The notes below the pieces were generated by a model. It saw only the letters and a list, made by a program, of their open reading frames with translations. It made no database searches and had not been told where the DNA came from. A stretch of DNA of 20,090 nt from a bacterium (GTDB lineage Bacteria; Actinomycetota; Acidimicrobiia; Spongiisociales; UBA11373). The stretch spans positions 1-20,090 of the forward strand of contig JABMPV010000025.1 of the NCBI GenBank assembly GCA_013202595.1, given 5' to 3'. Below are positions 1-8,074 of the stretch, in pieces (the stretch's first letter is position 1; each line of letters starts with the position of its first letter). A program made the position numbers and the translations under genes.

Positions 1-983
1 CGCGTGTACAGCCACGACAACCCGATCACTATTGATCCATAGAGCATCTGCTGGACGGACTGGCCCGCTCCGAGGAAGGTCAGCAGCGACTGGAGGACGC
101 CGAGGATGAGCGCCCCGAGGATCGTGCCGCTGTAGGTGCCGATGCCGCCGAAGATCGAAGTGCCGCCAATAACGGCTGCAGCAACCGACGGCAACAGGAA
201 GTTGTTGGCCAGGCTCAGATCGGTGGCTCCAACGCGGCCTCCCAGCAGGAGTCCGGCAATGGCCGCGAAGACACCGGCGAGTGCGTAGGCCGCCAGCAGC
301 ACATGCCACGTTCGTGTGCCCGACAGCCGGGTCACCGCCGGGTTGTCTCCGAGGGCGTACAGGTTCCTTCCGAAGCCGCTTCGTCGGAGCATGTAGATGA
401 CGAACACCGATAAGACGATCCATACCAGGACTGCCCACGGGACGGTCCTGCCGAAGAAGGAACCACCTCCGAGCGTCCGGATGAAGCCGCCCATCTGGGT
501 CGAACCCGAGAAGATCGTCTGCGCCCACGAGGTGAACAGGCCGAGCAGGATGGCCGACATTGCCAGGGTCATGATCAGCGGGTTGACCCGGAAGACGCCC
601 ACGCCGATCCCGTTGGCGGCTCCGGCGATGATGCCGACCGCCAGGCCGGCGACGATGGCGATCAGTGCCCCATTGGGCGACTGGTTTGCCGCTATGTAGG
701 CGGCGCCGGTGGCGATCATCGCTGCCGACAGATCGATTCCCCCGGTGAGCATCAGCAGCGTCTGACCGGCGGCGAGGACACCGATGGGCACAGCAAACAG
801 AGTGGAGTTCCTGAGTCCGGTGAGGCTCAGGTAGTTCGGCTCAGCGATCCCGGTGGCGATGATGAGCGCGACGAGCACGCCGATCAACACGAGGTGCGGA
901 TGCATCACCAGATAGCGGGTCAGCCGTTGCCTGCGTGATGTCACCGTTGCGTCGCCGTCGACGGAGGCGTGGTCGAGACTCAT
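1..983 (-). CDS. CUT2-type sugar ABC transporter permease (RbsC-like), C-terminus cut by window edge
   Basis: This is an inner-membrane permease of a ribose/xylose-type (CUT2) sugar importer. The reading frame is open from the ATG at 983 to the left edge, giving about 327 residues, so only the end of the protein is missing. The translation is a run of hydrophobic segments and contains the family motif GGIDLSA (usually GGIDLSVG) after the first helices, followed by a conserved loop of the form GFGRNLYALGDNPAVTRLSG and a GGTSIFGGIG segment, both typical of RbsC proteins. Its ATG overlaps the TGA of the upstream permease by four bases (ATGA), so the two are translationally coupled and probably form a heterodimeric channel. 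It is the last visible gene of the minus-strand operon. The family assignment is firm; the sugar is unknown. Confidence 0.93.
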   Translation of the reverse strand, partial: MSLDHASVDGDATVTSRRQRLTRYLVMHPHLVLIGVLVALIIATGIAEPNYLSLTGLRNSTLFAVPIGVLAAGQTLLMLTGGIDLSAAMIATGAAYIAANQSPNGALIAIVAGLAVGIIAGAANGIGVGVFRVNPLIMTLAMSAILLGLFTSWAQTIFSGSTQMGGFIRTLGGGSFFGRTVPWAVLVWIVLSVFVIYMLRRSGFGRNLYALGDNPAVTRLSGTRTWHVLLAAYALAGVFAAIAGLLLGGRVGATDLSLANNFLLPSVAAAVIGGTSIFGGIGTYSGTILGALILGVLQSLLTFLGAGQSVQQMLYGSIVIGLSWLYT

Positions 984-1990
984 GACCGTCTCCTCCTCCG
1001 CCACTCGAGGATTCCGGTGACCGCCATCACTATCACGATGAGCACTCCCTGGAAGACCTGGGCGCCGCTCGGGTCCACCCCCATGGCAGTGAGAATCGGA
1101 TTGAGGAAGAACAGGATCAATCCGGCGGGCACGACGGCGATCAATGAGCCGACTCCGCCCGTGAGGGCTACGCCACCGAGCACGATCGCCGCGACTGAAT
1201 TCAGTGTGTGATTGCCACCCACGGTCGTGGCGTTACCGCGGCCGGCGATGGCGGTGTTGGCCAGGCCGGCGAGTGCGGCGAGCGCACCACCGACGGCGTA
1301 CGAGACGATCTTCACCCGCGCTGCGCGAATGCCCGATAGGTAGGCCGCGGTACGGTCGCTTCCCGCTGCATAGAGAGACAAGCCGCTCCGAGTGCGGGCC
1401 ATCCACCATGAGACGGCGCCGACGACGATCACGATCATGAGGGCCGCAGGCCAGGGGTTCGTTCCGATGCCGGTGCTTGATCCGGTGAAGATCCAGCGGA
1501 ATCCGTCGCTCGTACCACCTCCCGGGTTCGGGAGGACCGACAGTGCCAATCCCTGGAAGACGTAGAGCGAGCCCAACGTGATGACGATGTCGGGCACGTT
1601 GGACACGGTGATGATCCAGCCGACCCCTGCGTTGATGATCGCCGCGGCGATGAGGATGGCGATGGCAATGATGATCGTGGCCTCGAAGGACTGTCCCTCC
1701 ATGAGTCGGGCGGCACTCACGCTGGAAAGCACGAGCATGCCGCCCACTCCGAGGTCGATACCACCGGCGATCACGATGACGCCTTGTGCCACGGCCAGGA
1801 AGACCAGAGGCGTCCCGTTGTTCACGATCGAAGCGACCTGGAAGCCGCCAAATCGCGGAATCAAGGTGGCGTAATAACCGATCAGCAGGATCAGGATCAA
1901 CCAGATACCGACGGTCCAACCGTGGCGCCGCACCCAGCGTTTCCACGGCACGGTGGATGCGACCAGCGACTGAGGCGCTGCGGCGGTCAT
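980..1990 (-). CDS. CUT2-type sugar ABC transporter permease (RbsC-like)
   Basis: Complete 336-residue inner-membrane permease, the partner of the permease that follows it. About eight to ten hydrophobic segments are visible. The CUT2 signature GGIDLGVGGML lies near residues 75-85, and a SGIRAARVKIVSYAVGGALAALAG stretch matches the conserved cytoplasmic loop that contacts the ATPase. The N-terminus carries several basic residues before the first membrane segment, in line with a cytoplasmic start. The ATG at 1990 overlaps the stop of the ATPase gene (ATGA) and its own TGA overlaps the start of the next permease, so ATPase and both permeases form one coupled unit. The C-terminus ends in a short arginine-rich tail. 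The transported sugar cannot be deduced. Confidence 0.94.
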   Translation of the reverse strand: MTAAAPQSLVASTVPWKRWVRRHGWTVGIWLILILLIGYYATLIPRFGGFQVASIVNNGTPLVFLAVAQGVIVIAGGIDLGVGGMLVLSSVSAARLMEGQSFEATIIIAIAILIAAAIINAGVGWIITVSNVPDIVITLGSLYVFQGLALSVLPNPGGGTSDGFRWIFTGSSTGIGTNPWPAALMIVIVVGAVSWWMARTRSGLSLYAAGSDRTAAYLSGIRAARVKIVSYAVGGALAALAGLANTAIAGRGNATTVGGNHTLNSVAAIVLGGVALTGGVGSLIAVVPAGLILFFLNPILTAMGVDPSGAQVFQGVLIVIVMAVTGILEWRRRRRS

Positions 1991-3468
1991 TCCGGCACCT
2001 CGCTGAGACCATGTGCCGCCGAGAGGAGTTCCGCCTCGGTGGCCGTGGGGCCATCGACCTCGCTCACGATTCGGCCTGCGTACATGACGAGCGCCCGATC
2101 ACAAACAAGGGAGATCTCCCGCAACTCGCTCGTGTACAGGAGCACGGAGGCCCCTTCGGCTGCAATCTCACGAAGGAGATCGTAGATCTGGGCCTTCGTC
2201 TGGATGTCGATGCCCCTGGTGGGATCGAAACACAGGAGAGTGGTGAATCCGGAGGCCAGCCAGCGTCCGATGGTGACCTTCTGCTGGTTGCCGCCAGAGA
2301 GCCGCTGCGCCTGTCTTCCGGCGCGGACATCGATGTCGAGGCGTTTGACCGCGCGGTCGACCCGTTCCTCCTCGTCCTTGGCGAGTTTGAACCATTGGCT
2401 CGGCCGGTTGTACAGCGGAATCGAGAGGTTCTCTCGTACCGACCGCTGGGGCAGCAGCGCTTGCTGGCGATCGGCGGGGACGAGCACAACACCGCGTCGG
2501 ATCGCGTCGTAGGGCGACCAGGCGTTGAGCCGCTCTCCGTCAACGAACATCTCCCCTGATGTGGGGCGGTAATCCCCCGACATCACCTGGAACAACTCGT
2601 CCTGCCCCTGGCCCTCCAGAGCCGTGAGGCCGAGGATCTCTCCCTTGCGCAACGCCAACGACACTCCGACGACCTTGTCCCGCAGTGAGAGATCACGAGT
2701 TTCCAGCACGATCGGCTGGTCGGAGAAATCACGACCGGTATCAGCCCTCGTCGCAGTCTCCTTGAGGATCTCTTCTCCGAGCATCGCCGTCACCAGTTCG
2801 ACTTCGTCCACACCCTCGAGCTCCAGATGGGCTACGTTCTCGCCGTTGCGGAGGATGGTCGCGCGGTCGCACATCTCGAGGACCTCACCCAATCGGTGCG
2901 AGATGAAGAGCACCGATCGGCCCATCTCCTTCCATTCGCTCATCAAGTCGAAGACATAGGTGACCTGGTCGGTCGTGAGGGCGGCGGTGATCTCGTCCAA
3001 CATCAGGAGTTGCGGGTCCCGGGCCAGCGCCCGTGCGAGATCGAGAAGACGGAGGACGGCAAGCGGCACGTCACTCACCTGGAGTTCGAAGTCGATGTTG
3101 CCGAGGTTCATTCGCTCAAGCCACGGCAGCACATCGGCCGGCTCGAGGCTGGAGATGCGGAGGTTTTGGGAGAGTGACAGATCCGGGATGAGTGCCGGGT
3201 CCTGGAAAACGGTGGCGATGCCGGCTGCCACCGAGTCGGAGGGCCGGCGAAGTGTTGCCTGCTCACCGTGGACCGAGACCGATCCAGAGTCAGCGGAGAA
3301 CACTGCCGAGAGGATCTTGACGAGTGTGCTCTTCCCGGCTCCGTTGGCACCAAGCAGTGCGTGGACTTCGCCTGGCCGAACGGTCAAATCTGCAGAGCGA
3401 AGGGCGACCACAGGCCCGTATCGCTTTGAGATCCCCCGCGCCGACAGCAGGGAGTTGATGGAGTCCAT
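1987..3468 (-). CDS. CUT2-type sugar ABC transporter ATP-binding protein with two nucleotide-binding domains (RbsA/XylG-like)
   Basis: Energises sugar import by ATP hydrolysis on the cytoplasmic side. The 493-residue protein has the two-domain layout of RbsA/XylG. Domain 1 has a perfect Walker A (GANGAGKST, about residues 40-48) and a Walker B written MLDEITAALT, with Ile where Pro is usual. Its signature loop is degenerate: DVPLAVLRLLDLARALA stands where LSVGxxQxVEIARAL is expected. Domain 2 shows the reverse: a degenerate Walker A (EGQGQDEL), an intact signature LSGGNQQK, and LLCFDPTRGID in place of LLLDEPTRGID, so the catalytic Glu is gone. One composite ATP site (Walker A/B of domain 1 with the signature of domain 2) therefore remains canonical. 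I prefer the ATG at 3468, eight bases after a GAGAGG ribosome-binding site; GTG at 3471 is possible. It is followed by the permeases with a four-base overlap. Confidence 0.93.
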   Translation of the reverse strand: MDSINSLLSARGISKRYGPVVALRSADLTVRPGEVHALLGANGAGKSTLVKILSAVFSADSGSVSVHGEQATLRRPSDSVAAGIATVFQDPALIPDLSLSQNLRISSLEPADVLPWLERMNLGNIDFELQVSDVPLAVLRLLDLARALARDPQLLMLDEITAALTTDQVTYVFDLMSEWKEMGRSVLFISHRLGEVLEMCDRATILRNGENVAHLELEGVDEVELVTAMLGEEILKETATRADTGRDFSDQPIVLETRDLSLRDKVVGVSLALRKGEILGLTALEGQGQDELFQVMSGDYRPTSGEMFVDGERLNAWSPYDAIRRGVVLVPADRQQALLPQRSVRENLSIPLYNRPSQWFKLAKDEEERVDRAVKRLDIDVRAGRQAQRLSGGNQQKVTIGRWLASGFTTLLCFDPTRGIDIQTKAQIYDLLREIAAEGASVLLYTSELREISLVCDRALVMYAGRIVSEVDGPTATEAELLSAAHGLSEVPE

Positions 3469-3476
3469 CACATCGT

Positions 3477-3489
3477 CCTCTCTGAGAGG
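3477..3489 (-). promoter_or_regulatory. Ribosome-binding site of the ABC ATPase inside a small hairpin
   Basis: CCTCTC-T-GAGAGG on the plus strand is a 13-base inverted repeat. On the transcribed (minus) strand the right arm is GAGAGG, the only good Shine-Dalgarno in front of the ATPase start at 3468. A realistic fold is five base pairs with a three-base loop. Seen: the repeat and its position. Inferred: it may lower translation initiation of the ATPase relative to the binding protein, a common need in ABC importer operons. Confidence 0.45.
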
Positions 3490-3491
3490 TT

Positions 3492-3523
3492 CGGGTGCCG
3501 GACCCCAGAGGGCCCGGCACCCG
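3492..3523 (-). terminator. Strong intergenic stem-loop between binding-protein and ATPase genes
   Basis: Perfect 10-base inverted repeat CGGGTGCCGG (3492-3501) and CCGGCACCCG (3514-3523). Its 12-base loop contains a further CCC/GGG pairing. It lies about 20 bases after the binding-protein stop. No U-run follows on the minus strand, so it is not a classical full terminator. Such hairpins after the binding-protein gene usually act as partial terminators or as 3'-end stabilisers that make the binding protein more abundant than the membrane parts. Confidence 0.6.
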
Positions 3524-3544
3524 TTCCATCCAATCGACCCGCGG

Positions 3545-4590
3545 CTACTCGCCGGGGCCCTTGCAGTCGATGACCATCTGCGTCGTGTAACTGACGTACG
3601 GCGCGATCTCCATGTAGGAGGACCAGCCTGCGGTCAGGTCGGGGACGAACATGGCTTCGAGGTCAGCCTTCTCGGACACCACCGCGGGAATGAGCAGGGT
3701 CTGCTGATCCACGGTCTTGCCTTCGAGAATGTCGAGGGCGACGGCTGCGCCGACACCGCCGACCGAGGGTGGGTTGCTGACCGCCGCACCGACGAGACCG
3801 TCGATGGTGATCAGTTGCTCGATGAATGCGTTGTTGTCGGCACCCACGACCGGCACGAAGTCGACACCGGCGACAGAGAACTGCTCTACCAGTGTGTAGT
3901 CGATGCCAGAGGTCCAGATACCGTCGACCTCCATGGTTGTGAGAATCTCGAGACCCTGCTGGGCACCCACGCTGGGATCCCATCCGGTCCAGTTCTCATA
4001 GACGATCTCGATGCCCGGATAGTCGGCCAGTGCGGCCTGGAATCCGGTGTCACGATCGGTGTCGGCCGGATGGCCGTCGAGACCGCGCATGTATGCGACG
4101 TTGCCTTCGCCGCCCAGTGCTTCGAACAGCCAGCGTGCGCCGACTTCGCCGTACTGGACCTGGTCATTGGACACGAAGTACGCGCTTGGTGCCGTCACCG
4201 GCGCATCGACCGAGATCACCGGGATCCCCTGAGAGGCGGCTTCTTCGATGACGTCATCGAGGGCCGACCGGTCGGCGGGATTGATGATGATCGCATCCAC
4301 GCCCTGCGAGATGAGGGTCTGGATGTCGGCGATCTGCCCGGCCACGTCGGTGTTGCGGTTCTGGAGAACCACCCTGTCGACGTTTCCGCGAGCGAGTGCT
4401 TCTGCCTTGATGGCGCAAATCATCTGCTCGCGCCATGCATTACCGACGAGCGTGTTGGACACGCCGAGGGTGAAGGTCTCTTCGCCGCCGCCGTCTCCGC
4501 CGTCTGCATCATCATCATCGCCGCATGCGGCCATGATCATTGCGAACGCGAGGAACACGGCCAGCAGGCCAACGACTTCTTCCTCTTCAT
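3545..4590 (-). CDS. Sugar ABC transporter substrate-binding lipoprotein (periplasmic-binding type 1), frameshifted in the signal peptide
   Basis: Extracytoplasmic sugar receptor of the CUT2 importer. The mature part begins at Cys (codon 4525-4523) in IMAACGDDDDADGG, a lipobox followed by an acidic spacer typical of actinobacterial lipoproteins. The body shows a type-1 sugar-binding fold: LGVSNTLVGNAWREQM at the N-terminus, IQTLISQGVDAIIINPAD, GIPVISVDAPV and VVGADNNAFIEQL. A good Shine-Dalgarno (GGAGG) stands in front of ATG 4590, which starts MKRKKSL, an ideal signal-peptide n-region. That frame hits a stop after 17 codons, while the hydrophobic core and lipobox lie in the next frame. Adding one base near 4571-4575 joins the two into a perfect lipoprotein signal peptide. 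Using the open frame alone would force an upstream start at 4648 with a polar, Glu-rich leader and no export signal. The gene ends with TAG and the ATPase follows 73 bases on. Confidence 0.88.
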
Positions 4591-4637
4591 TGTTGCCTCC
4601 TCCGTTTCCGGATTTGTTGCTTGCTTCCGGGTCCCAG

Positions 4638-4656
4638 GTGCAGTGCACAGGTGTGC
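4638..4656. promoter_or_regulatory. Overlapping dyads in front of the binding-protein gene (possible operator)
   Basis: GTGCA-G-TGCAC (4638-4648) and GCACA-GG-TGTGC (4645-4656) are two overlapping perfect inverted repeats, about 50 bases upstream of the binding-protein start and downstream of the ROK repressor gene. They could be an operator for the adjacent repressor or an RNA hairpin. No convincing -35/-10 pair was seen here. Function is inferred from position only. Confidence 0.3.
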
Positions 4657-4693
4657 GCTGCGGTCGGTTCCCGCCTCTCTGATGTGAAGGCTC

Positions 4694-5902
4694 TCATTGT
4701 CTCGCACCTCCGGCCACGGCGAGCGTCGAGTTGACGGCAGCGGGGGACAGCACGTGCTCGATGGCCATGGCCGCTGCTCCGGTGATCCCTGCATGATCGC
4801 CGAGGGTGCCGTGGAGGATGGAAAGGTGTCGGGTGGACAGGGCCGTGGAACGGCTGTAGACGACCTCGCGAATGCGGGCGAGCAGTTCGGCGCCCACCGC
4901 CGCCAGGTCTCCGCCGATCATGATCACCGACGGGTTGAGGGTGTTGACGACGGTGGCGAGGACACGGCCGATGAGTCGCCCGGCCTCCTGCACGGCCTGG
5001 ATGGCATCCCGGTTCCCATCGCGCACCAGAGCGACCACATCATTGGTCACCGTGGTGGCATGACCGCGGGCCGCCAGTGCCTTGGCGAGGGCGCCACCGC
5101 CGGCGGAAGCCTCGAGGCAGCCGGGATTGCCACAGCGGCACACGATGTCGGGATCGCCCACCTGGATGTGACCGATGTCCCCGGCTGCGCCGTCGTTGCC
5201 TCGCTGCAGGACTCCACCGAGGATCAACCCGGCGCCGATGCCCGTACCGACCTTGACGAACACGAAGTCGTCAACGGGTTGGTCCATCGCCCACCACTCG
5301 CCGAGGGCAAGGATGTTGACGTCGTTGTCGATGAGCGCAGGAACTCCGAAACTCTGCTCGAGGCGGCCCCTGACGTCGTACCCATCCCATCCCGGCATGA
5401 TCGGGGGAAGGACCGCGTGCCCGGACGCGAACTCCACGGGTCCGGGGAGGCCGACGCCGATGCCCATGAGGTCCGACTCGGTCCGGCCGATGTGCGCCAA
5501 CAAACCCTGGAACTCTCGTTCGACCCAGTCGAGCGTCTTATCCGGGCCCAGCCCGATGTCGCGGGTCGCGGCGACCTCGGCAAGGGGTTCTGCCATGAGA
5601 TTGCTGACTGCGAGCCTGGAATGGGTCGCTCCCAGATCTGCCACCAGAACGACACCGGCGTTGCGATTGAACTCGAGGAGTGCGGGTCGGCGGCCGCCGG
5701 TGGAGGGGGCGGCACCTGACTCGATGAGGAGGCGATTGGTGAGTAGGTCGTCGATCCTCTGGGAGACGGTGGAGCGCGCCATTCCGGTGATGTCGACCAA
5801 TTCGGCCCGGGTCGTGGCGGCACCCTGGCGGATGAGCTTCAGCAGCGCGCCGGGTGTGTTGATGCCCGTTACTCCCTCGATTACCCCGTTCGATATCTCC
5901 AC
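4694..5902 (-). CDS. ROK-family transcriptional repressor
   Basis: 402-residue regulator with an N-terminal winged helix-turn-helix (about residues 18-65; TTRAELVDITGMARSTVSQR is the helix-turn-helix) joined to a ROK sugar-sensing domain. That domain shows the phosphate-loop motif DLGATHS (about 89-95), the sugar-site IDND (191-194), GTGIGAGL (219-226) and the ROK zinc site made by His245 with C-x-C-x4-C (Cys255, Cys257, Cys262). Known family role: these proteins bind DNA until a sugar or sugar phosphate releases them, as with NagC, Mlc and XylR. It lies directly upstream of the ABC importer on the same strand, so control of sugar uptake is likely. The start is GTG at 5902; there is no Shine-Dalgarno, but the promoter at 5913-5941 would give a leader of only a few bases. 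Autoregulation is probable. Confidence 0.93.
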   Translation of the reverse strand: MEISNGVIEGVTGINTPGALLKLIRQGAATTRAELVDITGMARSTVSQRIDDLLTNRLLIESGAAPSTGGRRPALLEFNRNAGVVLVADLGATHSRLAVSNLMAEPLAEVAATRDIGLGPDKTLDWVEREFQGLLAHIGRTESDLMGIGVGLPGPVEFASGHAVLPPIMPGWDGYDVRGRLEQSFGVPALIDNDVNILALGEWWAMDQPVDDFVFVKVGTGIGAGLILGGVLQRGNDGAAGDIGHIQVGDPDIVCRCGNPGCLEASAGGGALAKALAARGHATTVTNDVVALVRDGNRDAIQAVQEAGRLIGRVLATVVNTLNPSVIMIGGDLAAVGAELLARIREVVYSRSTALSTRHLSILHGTLGDHAGITGAAAMAIEHVLSPAAVNSTLAVAGGARQ

Positions 5903-5908
5903 CAGTTA

Positions 5909-5941
5909 TGTGAGTAAAACACAATCTTCTGTAGTCGTCAA
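5909..5941 (-). promoter_or_regulatory. Candidate near-leaderless promoter of the ROK repressor with an overlapping dyad
   Basis: On the minus strand a -35 TTGACG (5941-5936) is followed after 17 bases by a -10 TTTACT (5918-5913). Transcription would begin near 5906, only about four bases before the GTG start, which explains the lack of a ribosome-binding site. TGTG (5909-5912) and CACA (5920-5923) form a 15-base dyad covering the -10 box, a good place for autorepression. The boxes are seen; activity and operator role are inferred. Confidence 0.5.
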
Positions 5942-6030
5942 GGACAAAGTTGGCAGTTCTGACGCTCAGAAGTCGATCTTATGTCTGTGGGCCGGCAAAA
6001 GGTCGACACCCCTGCGATGAGGTTCCTGGG

Positions 6031-6816
6031 TCATTTCCCGGTGCCTCCGAGTGCCGCTGCCAGGCGGCGAGCATGGTCCCAGTAGGCCTCATCGAACAAC
6101 TCGGCGGACCGGGCGGCCCCGATGACAGAAGCGCTGGTGATGACGGCGGGAAGAGCGTCTCGCGCAGCGAGCAGTTCGGCCGCTTGCACCTTGATCTCGT
6201 TGACCACCGCTGCGTTGGCGACGGTGGACACCGGCCCCACGGGCGTTTCGACGCCATCGAGGGAGATGGCGGCATCGCCGATCGGAATCGAGATGTCGAT
6301 GACGACATCGGCGTGATCGAGGAGTCGAGTACCGCTGGGATGTCCTGACGGCCCGGCCAGGGAGTGGGACACTGCGGTCACGGCGACGATGGGAAGGCCC
6401 CGCGATTTGGCCCCCATCGCCATCTCGATGGGGACCGCCGTGGTCCCCGACGAGGAGAAGATGATCATGATGTCGTTCGCCTGGAACACGAAGTTGCTCA
6501 GGATCACCTCAGCGAGGCCCTCGACGCGTTCGATGAACATCGCCTGGCGCTACCCGTTGGCTCCGGCCACCTGGGTGTGGAAGGTCATGGACAACTCCGC
6601 GATTGGGTGGAATCCGGGGTAGGAGCCGTATCTCGGGAACATCTCTTCGAGAGGGATCCTGGAGTGCCCGGTCCCGAAGAGGTGTGCCATCCCGCCTGCT
6701 GCGATGGCTGTAGCCGACATCTCTGCGACCTCTGCGATCGCCTCCATCTGAGTGGATTCGATCCGATCCAGCACCTCCCGGGCGGCCGACATCCAGCGCC
6801 CGGCAGTGGTGTTCAT
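6031..6816 (-). pseudogene. SIS-domain phosphosugar-binding protein (UPF0309-like) interrupted by an in-frame TAG
   Basis: One continuous frame encodes a 261-residue SIS protein except for a single TAG at 6552-6550 (codon 89). Before it: MNTTAGRWMSAAREVLDRIE, then HLFGTGHSR (phosphate-binding start of the SIS fold, about 46-53) and MTFHTQVAGANG. After it, in the same frame: RQAMFIERVEGLAEV, FSSSGTTAVPIEMA (second SIS loop), HPSGTRL, IGDAAI and VGPVSTVANAAVVNE, as in the UPF0309 family. A CAG to TAG change would restore Gln, which suits the context. ATG 6540, nine bases after the stop, could allow reinitiation, giving a split protein. The start at 6816 has AGAGG seven bases upstream. It probably acted as a sugar-phosphate isomerase or phosphosugar binder in the same pathway. 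TAG is used as a normal stop elsewhere here, so recoding is unlikely. Confidence 0.85.
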
Positions 6817-7060
6817 CGCAGACCTCTCATGACGGCTCCTCAAGGGGGACATGGCCGATCGGGGCGGCCACGAGACAATGTGTCGAGACGGTCAAGGTAG
6901 CAGTGCGCCACATGGCCGGTCGCTGATCTCCGACGCCGAGACCGACTGTAGGCTCGCCGTCGAGACCTGGCGGCCGACATCTGAGTCGGCGGTCGGCTGA
7001 GGTCCGAATCGGGTTCGATGTGACGATGTGCGGCAGCGAGTCGGGAGTGATGGGAAGGCA
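6817..7060. promoter_or_regulatory. Divergent intergenic region between the SIS gene and the ROK kinase
   Basis: These 244 bases separate two divergently transcribed sugar genes, so they should hold promoters for both. I see a TTGACC and a TACCTT on the minus strand near 6887-6898 and a short GACA-ATG-TGTC dyad near 6873-6883, but no pair with convincing spacing. The kinase end carries a GGGAAGG ribosome-binding site just before 7061. No small gene was found. Confidence 0.3.
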
Positions 7061-7981
7061 ATGACCGGGCGAAGGTTCCTCGGGGTGGATCTCGGGGCTA
7101 CGAACACCAAGATGATCGTGCTCAGCGTGCCGGGGGATGGCGACCCGGCCATCCAGTCGGTCGACAGCGTCAGGACCGGCGGAGAGGACGGGCATGACGC
7201 CGCCCTCGATCGTCTCATCCGGGTGTTCGTGGCCAAACTCGATGCCGATGGGCCCTTCGATGGGTTCGGCATGGGGACCCCGGGGCTCTTCGATGTAGAC
7301 GGGGTCGTCGAGATCTTCACCAACCTGCCGGGACAGTGGCGGGGTGTGCGGCTTCGTGACCGCCTCGAGGCCGGTCTCGGGATGCCGGTGACGCTCATCA
7401 ACGACGCCAGAGCATTCACGCTGGCCGAAGGGCGGATGGGTGCAGGACGGGGTGCGCGGGTGCTCGCAGCCATGACCCTTGGCACCGGCATCGGTGGCGG
7501 GCTGATGATCGACGGCAAGGTGTTCATGGGGTCCACGGGCATTGCCGGGGAGATCTCCCACCAGACCGTGCTGCTCGATGGCCCGATGTGCGGGTGCGGC
7601 AACAGGGGGTGTGCCGAAGCTCTCGCCCGATCCGACGTGATGGCGGAGATGGCCGACAGATCTTCGGTCGAGGAGGTGTTCGCCGGCCTCGCCGAGGGAG
7701 ATCCAGCGTGCGTGGCGTCGGTCGAGACGGCCGCCAAGTATCTCGGGATCGCCATCGCTAACGTCGTGACGTTCCTCGGCCCCGACCGGATCGTCATCGG
7801 AGGGGGCATTGCCGCCGCCGGCGACGCGATGCTCGACCCGATCCGGGATGCGGTGTGGCGCCATGTGACGCTCGTGCCCGAGCGATCGATCGACATTGTC
7901 CGCGCATCGCTCGGCCCGGAGGCGGGTGCAATCGGCGCAGCACTGGCTGCTTCCGAAGCCCCGGCGCTCCCGCGTCGCTGA
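7061..7981 (+). CDS. ROK-family sugar kinase (glucokinase-like)
   Basis: Cytoplasmic ATP-dependent sugar kinase, 306 residues, without an N-terminal DNA-binding domain, unlike the repressor nearby. Seen: phosphate-binding loop DLGATNTK starting at Asp10, catalytic LINDARAF with Asp115, TLGTGIGGGL, and the ROK zinc site made by His167 (GEISH) with C-x-C-x4-C (Cys177, Cys179, Cys184). The C-terminus IVIGGGIAAAGDAML and LGPEAGAIGAALAA is typical. I chose ATG 7061 because GGGAAGG lies just upstream and the motif spacing then fits the family; a GTG at 7028 would add eleven polar residues. It is transcribed away from the SIS gene and followed after 93 bases by a PfkB kinase. The substrate could be glucose, an N-acetylated amino sugar or another hexose. 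A broken copy of its 3' end lies near 11644-11769. Confidence 0.92.
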   Translation: MTGRRFLGVDLGATNTKMIVLSVPGDGDPAIQSVDSVRTGGEDGHDAALDRLIRVFVAKLDADGPFDGFGMGTPGLFDVDGVVEIFTNLPGQWRGVRLRDRLEAGLGMPVTLINDARAFTLAEGRMGAGRGARVLAAMTLGTGIGGGLMIDGKVFMGSTGIAGEISHQTVLLDGPMCGCGNRGCAEALARSDVMAEMADRSSVEEVFAGLAEGDPACVASVETAAKYLGIAIANVVTFLGPDRIVIGGGIAAAGDAMLDPIRDAVWRHVTLVPERSIDIVRASLGPEAGAIGAALAASEAPALPRR

Positions 7982-8074
7982 CACGCGAAGCCGGCTATCC
8001 GTCTCTCCCGTCACGAGAGCGGGTTCGGTATCGTTCGATGACAATCGGACCGCACCGACCAGCCACACCGGGCG

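Noticed and set aside
2960..4687. 575-residue plus-strand open frame
   Set aside because: It lies antisense to the ATPase and binding-protein genes, whose motifs are clear. Its translation is Arg/Ser/His-rich without domain motifs, as expected for a shadow frame in GC-rich DNA.
6550..6552. Amber stop reassigned to an amino acid genome-wide
   Set aside because: The binding protein, the Gfo/Idh/MocA gene and the methyltransferase-like gene all end naturally at TAG, at the family's expected length.
7999..8034. Promoter for the PfkB gene (TATCGT at 8029-8034) with a CTCTC/GAGAG hairpin upstream
   Set aside because: The -10-like word has no -35 partner at 16-18 bases, and the hairpin arms are only five bases; too weak to list as a feature.
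6827..8068. 413-residue minus-strand open frame
   Set aside because: Antisense to the ROK kinase, with low-complexity Pro/Arg/His-rich translation. The kinase motifs on the plus strand are decisive.
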